Shown here one piece after another: positions 9,272-18,300 of a stretch of DNA of 24,742 bases (the stretch's first letter is position 1; each line of letters begins with the position of its first letter). Under the pieces are notes generated by a model that was not told the DNA's origin, ran no database searches, and was given only the letters and a program-made list of their open reading frames with translations. The DNA lies in IMG/VR virus record IMGVR_UViG_3300026097_000100, positions 1 through 24,742 of that record; one strand, 5' to 3'. Position numbers and translations under genes: made by a program. The stretch is from a virus.

Positions 9272-12200
9272 TTACTGTACTCCACTGTTATCAGCAGTTC
9301 TGAGCTGACTGCTGGTTAATGCATCAATCACTTCAACATCGTTGACTGTTGCTGCATTTACAAAAATCTCATCTGGCTCGCTGCGAATCTCATACAGGTC
9401 GCCAAAACTCTTAAGAGGGTCAACAGGCACTAGCACAACACTGCTGATAATGTCGCCAAGCTGATCGTGTAAGTATGCGCTTAATTCACTGAAGAAAAAG
9501 GTATCGCCAAAATCCCATTTGTCAATTTCAAAATAGGTATTCGTTGCAGCAACTGTGCGACTTTTAATTTCACTTACGCTGGCTGTGCTATTGACGTTTT
9601 TAATTACCTTTATCAGTGCACGTAGGTCTGTGTCTGCTTTCTGTCCAAACAGTGGCTTGAATCTTACACTGTTTAGTATCACATTGTCAGATATCATTTT
9701 GTACTGATTCAACCCGGCATAGTCCGCTGACAGTTCATTGATTGTGGGTCTTGCTGGTTCCAACACTGTGTTGGTGCTGTCTTTGATATAGCGTTGATAG
9801 GCTGAATAGTACGAATTGGTCACTAAGTATATATCAATGATATTGCTAGTGCCTGGATCAATTCGTCGGCTCAAGGGACTGTTGTGCCTGTACTGGAAAT
9901 ACAGATCTTGTCTTCCAGTATATGCTTCATAACCAGTGGCACTGTTTACAGTTCTAATTCCAGTGCTGCTTACAGAAAGTTCATAAAAATCTTCTTCGGC
10001 GGTAGCATAAAATATTTGTTCGTCTGCGTATTCACTTTTTGCCAGTTCAATTGCATCTAGCGTGGCTAAATCAGTGACCACAGTGCCAGTAGCTAATGGT
10101 ACATATCTTTCTAGATTATCAAAGTCTGTTTGTCTTTGAAGGAAAACCAGTTTATTATTTGGATTGGTTTCAGGAGCAACTAGTGTGTCAAAATAATCTG
10201 GGTCATCAGGAACAGCATCATTGTCAAAATCACCGTAACTGATTCTCACTCTAAAGTCGTCCACAAAGCCATCGCTTTCAGCTGGTTGCCCAATGATATC
10301 CAATTTTTCATCGCTGTTTAACGGGCTACTGGAATCTGGCCGACTGTTTGTTTTGAGAACATTAATAAAATCATTTACAACAGTGCCCGTTTTAGGATCA
10401 AACACCTGTTGACTGCCGTCATAGAAAAATCTAGTTTCCAATATGCTTGCAAAAAATCTTTGCAAACTACGACTGGTTACAGTGTATGTCTCACCATCTG
10501 TTTCAAATTTAACCAGCCAACTGTTGTCAAGGTTTGTGCCACTGGTATTTTGTGCACCAGCAAAGCTGAATGTGTTAGCAGGATTGAGATTTGTGTTGGT
10601 TATAATATACCATGTGCCAGCATCGTTATCATAACCAATGCCAAAATCTTTGTAAAGTTGTATTTGTTCTGTGATGCTCTGCTCAAGTGTGCTTGGTAAA
10701 TCTGTAACAAAAATTGGTATAACTTGTGTAGGCACTGCTAGTGTAGGAATAAAGGTGTTCAAACTTACAGGCCCTGTGCCATCTGTGAGATTTCCTGTGC
10801 CAAAGTTGGTACCATCCAGGGTTAGATCATTTACTGTTGCCCATAGCACAGTTTTCTCTTCTGGTCCAGAGGGCGTGCCTAACTGCAATCTGTTGTTGCG
10901 ATCAAAAAAGAAACCAGTTGGAGGTACAAATTTTACAAGTGCATTTTCTATGATATATTTTTTATTGTCGCTGGTAGTAGGACCGACTGGAGCAGGCTCT
11001 CCACTTGCTACAAATCTAAAGTAACCAGTGGTAACATTATTTTGACTGGTGCTTTGTACCCAATCAAGATTTAACACAGCAAGGCTAGGTCGTGTAAAGT
11101 TTTCAAAATAGAACTCTTGCATGCCTCTTTCGGCAACTGCAGGTTCCAGTTGATTTTGCACCACATTGTTAATATCATTTGTGTCCACAAATGTAAACGT
11201 GAAGCTGGGATTTAGATCCTGCTCGTAGATCAGGCCATCGCTGGCAAACACATTTGTTGAACTGTATTTTCCTGTGACATCCACAAGATCTAGATATCTA
11301 CTGGTACCAATCGAACTTCGGTTTATTGCCTTGCTTTTGATAATAGTGCCAAACAAGGTGTATGGAAGATTGTTGTAGTCTTCACCATTGACCATGCGAT
11401 TTTGTGTGTAGTATCTAGCAGGAGCTCGTGTTTTGATATCCGCAATGTTTTCACGACGATCAGCGTTGCTCACTGGTTGACTTAGCTGACAGGTAAATGT
11501 TATGGTTTCGTTGCGTCCACTTCTGCTCACATAGGTAAAGCTGAGGCTTACATTTTGCATGTCCTGTGGATTGATAATGTAGCTTAATCCATTACTGGCT
11601 CTTACGTAGGTTCTAAACTGCCCTACAGGAATTGTACTGAACACTCCGTCGCCAAAATTTAAGTTGATTTGATCGTTTGCTCTGCTAGCCACACTAAAGA
11701 ACTTGCGCTCGCCCGGTTCCAGTTGATTGCTACCGCCAGCATAGATGTTGTCCACTTTGGTCCATTCTTCTTCTACAGCATTAGCATCGTTGACTTTGTA
11801 CAGCCACACATCGTCGTTGTTAATACCTTCGATGTTCACATTCACTGTTCTATTTGCAATTCTTTCAGCAAGATTAAAGTTCTGTGCTTGTAAACTGCCT
11901 TGCTTAAAGAAAAAGAAAAATCCAGTGTTAGGGCTAGCATACCCCTGTCTATCATTTCTGTACAGAAAGTTGAATTCACCGTTAGGCTGAGGACTTGGTT
12001 CATAAACAAAATCTGCATCTTCAGTGGTTGCACTTACAGCTTCAAACGCCATGTTGGTGTTGTTTACAGTGCTCGTAAATGGCACTACCGGAAGTAAGCC
12101 TTGAATAAGATTCAACGTGTACTGTTCTGTGTCTGTGCCCAAGATGTTTTTGCTTGCAACAGGACGGCCAAATCGTTGGCTGTCCACCATTGCTGCATTT

Positions 12201-12679
12201 ACAATCACTGTAAACTGTTCTAGCCATGAGGTATTAACAGTGTCGTTCCAGTTTACCACAACACTGCTTAGATTGATGCCGTTATAGTCCACAACATTTT
12301 CAGTTGTGCTTACGCTGGTTACTTTTAAAAAGCCGTTTGCTTCTTCGTTTCTTTTGGGAGTATAACCTACAAGATTGGCAAGACGTACAACACTATCACG
12401 TCGTTCAGCAGTGTCTAAAAAATTCTCTCGGGTATTAAGGTCATTGCGGAAGCTCAGTGCCTGGCCCATGAAAGCCATGAGATCCAAGAGTGCTACAAAC
12501 TCCGAACTTTCAATATAGTCATTGAAACTTTCTGGATAGTAGAGTCGAATATAGTCTACAAAACTTTTTCTCAGTGTTTCAAAATCGTAGCTTTGAAAGT
12601 CTGCTTCTCTATAGGTTTCGTAGATGCGTTTCCAGTCTTCAACGCCAAATATTGCGGTTTGTCTTGTTGTGTTTGCCAT
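9272..12679 (-). CDS. gp6: Baseplate wedge protein gp6
   Basis: gp6 forms the inner ring of the contractile-tail baseplate, linking wedges around the hub. The first 120 residues are very typical of T4-like gp6: SYDFETLRKSFVDYIRLYYP, ESSEFVALLDLMAFMGQALS and NTRENFLDTAERRDSVVRLA. Residues of about 320-440 look like the baseplate J-like region, with NLNFGDGVFSTIP and, further on, NRMVNGEDYNNLPYTLFG. The C-terminal part (LLxxVRFKPLFG-like, about 990 onward) is followed by a segment on end-to-end contacts in the family. At 1135 residues it is much longer than T4 gp6 (660). The ATG is preceded by GGAAGG about seven bases upstream, and a late promoter element lies 18 bases before the start. The stop is followed without any gap by the TTG of the giant gene in the same frame. 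Confidence 0.93.
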   Translation of the reverse strand: MANTTRQTAIFGVEDWKRIYETYREADFQSYDFETLRKSFVDYIRLYYPESFNDYIESSEFVALLDLMAFMGQALSFRNDLNTRENFLDTAERRDSVVRLANLVGYTPKRNEEANGFLKVTSVSTTENVVDYNGINLSSVVVNWNDTVNTSWLEQFTVIVNAAMVDSQRFGRPVASKNILGTDTEQYTLNLIQGLLPVVPFTSTVNNTNMAFEAVSATTEDADFVYEPSPQPNGEFNFLYRNDRQGYASPNTGFFFFFKQGSLQAQNFNLAERIANRTVNVNIEGINNDDVWLYKVNDANAVEEEWTKVDNIYAGGSNQLEPGERKFFSVASRANDQINLNFGDGVFSTIPVGQFRTYVRASNGLSYIINPQDMQNVSLSFTYVSRSGRNETITFTCQLSQPVSNADRRENIADIKTRAPARYYTQNRMVNGEDYNNLPYTLFGTIIKSKAINRSSIGTSRYLDLVDVTGKYSSTNVFASDGLIYEQDLNPSFTFTFVDTNDINNVVQNQLEPAVAERGMQEFYFENFTRPSLAVLNLDWVQSTSQNNVTTGYFRFVASGEPAPVGPTTSDNKKYIIENALVKFVPPTGFFFDRNNRLQLGTPSGPEEKTVLWATVNDLTLDGTNFGTGNLTDGTGPVSLNTFIPTLAVPTQVIPIFVTDLPSTLEQSITEQIQLYKDFGIGYDNDAGTWYIITNTNLNPANTFSFAGAQNTSGTNLDNSWLVKFETDGETYTVTSRSLQRFFASILETRFFYDGSQQVFDPKTGTVVNDFINVLKTNSRPDSSSPLNSDEKLDIIGQPAESDGFVDDFRVRISYGDFDNDAVPDDPDYFDTLVAPETNPNNKLVFLQRQTDFDNLERYVPLATGTVVTDLATLDAIELAKSEYADEQIFYATAEEDFYELSVSSTGIRTVNSATGYEAYTGRQDLYFQYRHNSPLSRRIDPGTSNIIDIYLVTNSYYSAYQRYIKDSTNTVLEPARPTINELSADYAGLNQYKMISDNVILNSVRFKPLFGQKADTDLRALIKVIKNVNSTASVSEIKSRTVAATNTYFEIDKWDFGDTFFFSELSAYLHDQLGDIISSVVLVPVDPLKSFGDLYEIRSEPDEIFVNAATVNDVEVIDALTSSQLRTADNSGVQ
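9280..9283 (-). promoter_or_regulatory. Ribosome binding site deciding the TTG start of the giant gene
   Basis: GGAG lies eight bases before the TTG at 9271, inside the last codons of gp6. No ATG is near. The site, together with the Ala second codon (GCT), is the reason for choosing this rare start. Confidence 0.65.
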
Positions 12680-12697
12680 AATTACCTTCCGATAGAG

Positions 12698-12720
12698 TAT
12701 TTATGGCAAACATAAACGGC
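12698..12720 (-). promoter_or_regulatory. T4-like late promoter, extended, before gp6
   Basis: On the minus strand the site reads GCCGTTT, seven bases, then CCATAAATA. CATAAATA differs from the T4 late consensus TATAAATA at one base. The whole 23-bp block recurs before the gp48-like gene at 19902-19924 with three differences. It ends 18 bases before the gp6 ATG, so the leader would be very short. Recognition by gp55 is inferred from the T4 system. Confidence 0.7.
12700..12716. repeat. Inverted repeat over the gp6 late promoter
   Basis: TTTATG, loop GCAAA, CATAAA: a perfect 6-bp inverted repeat. One arm overlaps the late promoter -10-like box. It shares bases 12712-12716 with a second inverted repeat, so the two hairpins cannot form together. 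Confidence 0.5.
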
Positions 12721-12729
12721 GCAGTTTAT
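12712..12729. repeat. Inverted repeat at the gp25 stop codon
   Basis: ATAAAC, loop GGCGCA, GTTTAT: a perfect 6-bp inverted repeat covering the gp25 stop (12726-12728). There is no T-rich run on the gp25 strand directly after it, so it is at best a weak terminator; it may instead protect the end of an upstream message. Confidence 0.45.
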
Positions 12730-13100
12730 ACGTAAGAGGCAGATTGACTGTTTTCGTCGAATCGAATGATCAAGGTTTCTACACCTACACCAGCAACTGT
12801 TTCTACTTCTAGCTCTACTAGCACGCCGTTTTCTTCACTATACACTGCAATACTGCTCACAGTGATTCTTGGATCGTTGCCGACTACTCTCTGTATTTCT
12901 GCTTCTATGGTCTTGATAGTCTGTGGGCTTTGAGGTTCAAAAATGTAGTTCCAGATGTTGGAACCGTTAAGAGGACGCATCACGCTTTCTCCCTGACGAA
13001 TAGTGAGAGCGTTTAGTAGGTCTCGTTTGATCAAATCAAAATCAGTAAGGGTATAGTTCTTAAACTGATTAATTGTGTTGTATCCGATAAAAGTTGCCAT
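12726..13100 (-). CDS. gp25: Baseplate wedge protein gp25
   Basis: gp25 is the small wedge protein that helps hold the gp6 ring to the sheath and hub in contractile tails; the fold is shared by phage and type VI secretion baseplates. The protein has 124 residues, close to T4 gp25 (132). FEPQSPQTIKTIEAEIQRVV (about 52-72) includes the position of the family's E-P-R-like loop (here E-P-Q), and DPRITVSSIAVYSEENG is the following strand region typical of the family. The ATG has AGGG ten bases upstream and lies 16 bases after the gp5 stop. The downstream gene is gp6, the usual neighbour. Confidence 0.92.
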   Translation of the reverse strand: MATFIGYNTINQFKNYTLTDFDLIKRDLLNALTIRQGESVMRPLNGSNIWNYIFEPQSPQTIKTIEAEIQRVVGNDPRITVSSIAVYSEENGVLVELEVETVAGVGVETLIIRFDENSQSASYV

Positions 13101-13116
13101 GTTGTATTTACCCTAT

Positions 13117-15330
13117 CTATGTACTGGTATACTTTGGTGCAGTGACCTTGCTTTCTGTTACGATGCTATTAGCCGCATCGTCCACTGTACCACGTGACAC
13201 AGTGTTGGTACTAGATGCACTTTGATTGAATCCTTTTATCGACTCAGAAAGTTTTTGATTTGCTAGTTCAACACTGTATTGAGCACTTCTTGCAGATTGA
13301 TTAATTTTAGTAGTGGTGGTTTCATCAGGTGCTGTGTTGTTAATCCACTGTTTTACACTGGTTGCACCAAACTGGCTGGCCGGTTCTACCAATGCTGCTA
13401 TACTTTCTGCACTTTCACTGCCAGTGAGTATGCCTTCTGATCTCAACTCATTGAATCCTGTGGTGTACAAATCAGTCTTAATAAAATCTTGCAGTGCTTC
13501 GTCGCCTAACACACCTGGTAAATTGCTTACACCGTTTTTGCCACTCCACACACTAGTACTCTGTAACACCGTGCTTAAATCACTAACTCCATCCTTAAGG
13601 AAAAATTCAGTAACCCCGGGCTTGAGATACCCAGCACTTTCCAGTTGGGGAGCACTAAATCCGTATTTGCCTACGCCTAGATCATTGCTTATATTGTTAA
13701 AGGCCTGTGGCACGTTGGTGCTTGCTTGTGCTAGCATGCCTGTGATCTGTTCGGGTTGCAAATTACCAATGCTCACATCTACTGGTGTTTGTGTTTCGTA
13801 CTGTTCTGCTGTGATTGCAGTGAACTCTTGATTTTGCACTTGATCCAGCTTGCTTTCTACTTCTGGTAATAATGGCACAGTTTCGCTTTGAGCATATGTA
13901 GTTGTTTTGTTTACCCCGGTGTTGTGCAAGGGCCACGGCTCGTGTGTAGGAGCTCGGGTAACCACACTCTCAATTGCACTGTTTTCCACAGTCCAGCCTT
14001 GATTTTGAACAAATGCAGTGTCTGGCAGTTGTTGTTTTGGTATAGGGGTAGTCTTGGGCACACTGGGTGCTCGTCCTCCATTGAGATCGATACATCCAGC
14101 ACTGAGAGTCATGCCTGACCCGCCTTCCCATGTTCCGGCTTTTTCACTTTCTAAACTTATACTGCCGTCACTTTTAACACCTACAAACTTGTTGCTGTAC
14201 AACAACATGCTGTCGTTGCCTGTTAGTTGCACTTGTTTGGCTTCCATGTTTAGAGTGGTGCCACTGTTGATGTTTACTGCTTGCCCGTTTATGTTTACGT
14301 TTCTATCAGCATGCAAGTTGATATCACCACTTCTGATGTTAACACTGTTAGCCGCATACACATCTACTGTGCCTTCTGCGCCCAATTCCCACCAACTTTG
14401 TCCATTTGCATGACTGATGTAAAGTGTGTCGCCACTGTCGCTCATTATGATTTGATGACCTTTGGCAGTTCTGATTCTAACCAACTGATCATTGCCGTCG
14501 ATGTCGCCATCGTCAAGTACAACACTGTGTCCGCCTTCTCTGCCCACAACTCGCATGCTTTCAGGTGGCACACTGCCTGGATTATTGGCATCTTGATTTA
14601 ATCTAGTTTGCAATGTATCGCTAGAATATCCGCCTTGGTATATCGGTCTACCCGGAGTGCTTATGCCAAACACAGTGCTAGGACTTTCTCGGTAGCTGTT
14701 ACTGCCAATTGTGCCTCTTAGAGGATCATTCAGCAGGCCCTGCTGTAATAATACAAAGGCTTGTACTTGATGTACGGGTTTAGGACTGGCAAAAAATTGT
14801 GGTGCTTGAGTTAGCCCACTGTTGTTGTCGTTGAACTCTACAACAGGCAATCTTTCACTGTTGGCAAAATAAGGACTGCTGTCTCTTTCTTCATTGATCA
14901 CTTGACTGCTGGCACCAATGGCTGGCATCATGTGGTGCGCATCTTCGTTTACTACACTGCCAAGATAGTAGCCGATTGTAGGATCTCCATTGGCAAACAC
15001 AAACAGCACACGAGTACCCACGTCGGGAGGTGTAAACCACATGCCATAGCTGTGTCTATTCTGGACAAACGCACCTTCTGTGCTTTCTGGTGCACTGGGT
15101 TGTGTGCTGCCATAAAACGGCGTGACATAGCTAACAGGAGTCCATCCACTGGGCTCGTTTTCATCTGGACCGCTAAGAAACTCATTGTACACTAACAGCT
15201 TGCCTGTTCTGGTTGTGTCAGTGTTGTTTTTTACAATGCCCACAAAAGGACCAGTTTCGGTGGGTGCACCTCCTGCGTCCAGTTTGTATCGTTTGCTACG
15301 CCCTACACTTTTTTCTATGTTAGTTGCCAT
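13117..15330 (-). CDS. gp5: Baseplate central hub/spike protein gp5, without lysozyme domain
   Basis: This is the trimeric central spike at the tail tip. The N-terminal 200 residues form the OB-fold-type region (PFVGIVKNNTDTTRTGKLLV, later MWFTPPDVGTRVLFVFANGD, which is the VgrG/gp5 signature). From about 270 the sequence runs into the VgrG-like barrel (HSVVLDDGD, IRTAKGHQIIMSDSGDTLYI) and from about 320 to 400 into short valine/asparagine/isoleucine repeats of a beta-helix needle (NSVNIRSGDINLHADRNVNI). T4 gp5 (575 residues) has a lysozyme domain between OB fold and needle. I see no lysozyme-like segment here. About 300 residues after the needle (440-737) are unlike T4 and of unknown role. 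It starts seven bases after the preceding stop. Confidence 0.9.
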   Translation of the reverse strand: MATNIEKSVGRSKRYKLDAGGAPTETGPFVGIVKNNTDTTRTGKLLVYNEFLSGPDENEPSGWTPVSYVTPFYGSTQPSAPESTEGAFVQNRHSYGMWFTPPDVGTRVLFVFANGDPTIGYYLGSVVNEDAHHMMPAIGASSQVINEERDSSPYFANSERLPVVEFNDNNSGLTQAPQFFASPKPVHQVQAFVLLQQGLLNDPLRGTIGSNSYRESPSTVFGISTPGRPIYQGGYSSDTLQTRLNQDANNPGSVPPESMRVVGREGGHSVVLDDGDIDGNDQLVRIRTAKGHQIIMSDSGDTLYISHANGQSWWELGAEGTVDVYAANSVNIRSGDINLHADRNVNINGQAVNINSGTTLNMEAKQVQLTGNDSMLLYSNKFVGVKSDGSISLESEKAGTWEGGSGMTLSAGCIDLNGGRAPSVPKTTPIPKQQLPDTAFVQNQGWTVENSAIESVVTRAPTHEPWPLHNTGVNKTTTYAQSETVPLLPEVESKLDQVQNQEFTAITAEQYETQTPVDVSIGNLQPEQITGMLAQASTNVPQAFNNISNDLGVGKYGFSAPQLESAGYLKPGVTEFFLKDGVSDLSTVLQSTSVWSGKNGVSNLPGVLGDEALQDFIKTDLYTTGFNELRSEGILTGSESAESIAALVEPASQFGATSVKQWINNTAPDETTTTKINQSARSAQYSVELANQKLSESIKGFNQSASSTNTVSRGTVDDAANSIVTESKVTAPKYTST

Positions 15331-15337
15331 GATTTAC

Positions 15338-18300
15338 CTAGCGTCTCCTTGATGCGGCACTGCGTCCGCCAATTGTTCTTGTGCTTTCAGTGCCGGCATC
15401 ATCGTCTGGAAACTGATCATTGGGCACTATCTCTACAACTATGCCTCTGTCTTCAGCGGCAGCACTTCGTCCGCCAATACGTTTTGTAGTTACGTCACTT
15501 GCTGGGCTGTTGCGATTTAAATTTCGTTGTGCTTGCGCTGCATCTCTATTGCCTGCGCCGCCTGCACCTGTTTCTTCGCCGCCCACTGTGGTTGTTTCTC
15601 TTTCTCTTTCAGCAAGCGCCTGTTCCACTGTACCTTGGCTGTCAAGAGGTTGCTGATCTAGCAAATTTTTCGGCGCTCTTTTACTGCTTTCCAGTGGTCT
15701 ATACACACCAGATAATCTTTGAGTAAACGACCCTTCTCGAAACATGCTGGTCACTGTGGTTGCACACCAGATAATACTTTCTTGTGCTGCATTGGGCTGT
15801 GTAACATCGCCATTGGGACCTTCAATAGAGATATCTCTATTGTTCTCATACACATTGCTCAGTCCTGTGGCTAAATCATAGTCTACAACAGGATTGAATC
15901 TCAATTCAAAAAGGACCTCGCTGGCATCAAAGTTTACCGAACCGTCTGGAGCAAACGGTTCCAACGTCAGTGACCGGTTGTAAACTATTTCGTTTTGTTG
16001 TATCCAATCCGGATCACCTACTATGTCCAGTTCAGCACTAGCTACGTCAGCAAAACTGTACAGTCTATCGCTGAGATTGGCAGCAGGCACGCTACTGCCT
16101 CTTTCGCCCATTTGCAAACTCTGTCCTGGTGCACTGCTGTAAATTTGTGTGCCGCCGAATTGTCCTGGATCTCTGGTGTCGATTCTACCGTCGTTGCCAA
16201 TGACCATAAAAAAGTTTTTGTCTACATTGATTTCGAAATCCAACACTTCCGTGTTCTGTCCTGTAAACCAATATTTGTACAATTTGTGCACACCACGATA
16301 TTCTGAATTTGGAAAATATGCACTGCGCGGATTGTTGATTTGATATTTGTTTATCAAATAGGTTATTTTGTATGCTATGGTTCTGCGCTTGCGATCGTAG
16401 CCAAGAGGGACTACTTGAGTTTTTACTCTGTACCACTGAACTGTAGGCACACTGCGAGGTACGCCGTTTGGATCTTCTGGTCCTACCGGTTGTCCAGTTT
16501 TTTCGTCTATGTAGATATCCTGTTGACTGGTCACATAGCTGCTGGTTCTCAACAGTAGGTCAATCAGTTGAACTATCTGTGTACCTGCAAGCACGTTATA
16601 GGTTTGCGATTCTTTATCATAGTTTAGCTTGCTGGTAAGATACTTTCTTGCTGCTTGTTCTGCTGTGAGATTGCTGGCTTTGGTTTTACTGACCTTGCCG
16701 GGTTTGACAATTTTGGCATTTCGTAGTGCAGGATCTTGAAACACAATTTCATATTCGTCGGGTATTTCTGCACTTTCACCGGCCATTCTCTGCTGTTGAT
16801 CGTTTAGTGCCTGAGTAAGACCTTGCACCACTGTTTGTGTTGTGCCACTTTGATTCTCGTTTTGGCCTTCGTCCTGTGTGTTTGTTAAAACCTTGTTTCC
16901 ATTAAACAGTTGATCAATGGTGCTGGCTGTGAGCTGAATGTTAAAAGGAATAGAGCCTCTTGCAGTGCTGAATGCAATGTTTGTGCCTACACAGGCCCCT
17001 GAAATCTTGTACTCTGTGGCTTTGGTCGCTATCTTATAACCAAATCCTGTGATCACAAACGGTATAAATTTTTCCTGTATTGCATTGGCATCAGTGGTAG
17101 CAGGCAGGCCAAGATCACTGGCAGTCACAAGATTGCCGGCACCGTCATAACCGTAAAAGCGTATTACCATCAAATATGATTGAGCAAGTCCGTCGGCTCT
17201 GGCTTGACTCACAGTGGTATCTGGTCCGAGGTGATCTATCACAGCATTGTTCAATCTGTTTAGCAGAGTGATACCTTGAGGTTCTACAACGTCAAACTCC
17301 AGCGTGACTGCATTGTGCGGACTGCCCACAGCCTGTGTGCCCACAACACTGTCTAGTGTGAAATTTTCAATGTAAAAGTCCACGTTAAACCATTCGTTGC
17401 GTTCGGCTGCAGGTGCTCCGGCACTTTGTACTAACAGCTGACTGCTTGGTAGTATTTTGTCTTCTGCAATCACAAAGTTTGCAAACTCTTCTGGGGTCAT
17501 TAGATACCAGCTCAGTGCATAGGTCATATTGGTTATGCCACTGAGAATGTTTGCTCGGCTCTCAATTGGATCCAGAAACTCGCTGGCTACCTCAGGACGA
17601 TCGCTTGCGCCTGTGCTAGTACCAACTGTGCTGGGTGTATCCGTAACTTCGTCATCCGATGCTGCTACATCACCTGCTTGTGTTCTTTCTACATCAACCG
17701 TGGCGCGATCGCCGCCTACCGAACTGGTTGCGCCGCCTGATGCGTCATTGCCAACAGGAGAGTCAGTGCCTGCAGGTCCACCAATATTACTATCTACATC
17801 ATCTGCAGTATTAGGTGTTCTAGCATTTGTTCCAGTGTTAGTGTTTTCTGGTTCAGAGACAACTCTTCCAGTTGCTTGATCTAATACAACATCTTCCTGC
17901 GGAGGTGACTGGACATTTGCGTCATTGTCTCGAGCATCCTGTTCGTTGCCCACAATTTCGCCAGCACTGTTCTTGGGTGTACTCTGTTCTTGAACTTGCT
18001 GTTGTCTTTGATTATCTTGAGCTCGTGCTCGGATTCCTACTAACTGTTGTTGTATGTCTTGCAACACATTACCGGTCGTCTCAATGAGATCTTGCAGTGA
18101 TGCTTGTTCATCAAGTGAAAGATCAGAGCTGGCTATCTGTTCGCTTAATAAGTTTAAGGAATCAATTGATGCATCAATTTGAGCATCTAATTGATCAACT
18201 CTGTTTCCTATAAAATCAGGATCTCCGAGTAATGCACCGCGATTGACTTCATTTTGGAGCAAAGTGGTTTGCTGTTGTAAAGTAAAACTTAGTGCTCGGA

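Noticed and set aside
9272-12679. gp6 and the giant gene as one fused gene by stop read-through
   Set aside because: A TAA is an efficient stop, and a GGAG site plus Ala second codon support a new start directly after it.
13313-13831. 172-codon plus-strand frame opposite gp5
   Set aside because: It is the antisense shadow of a clear structural gene and has no recognisable features.
13117-15330. Lysozyme domain in gp5 as in T4
   Set aside because: No segment between OB fold and needle resembles the T4 lysozyme motif, and the spacing leaves no room for it.
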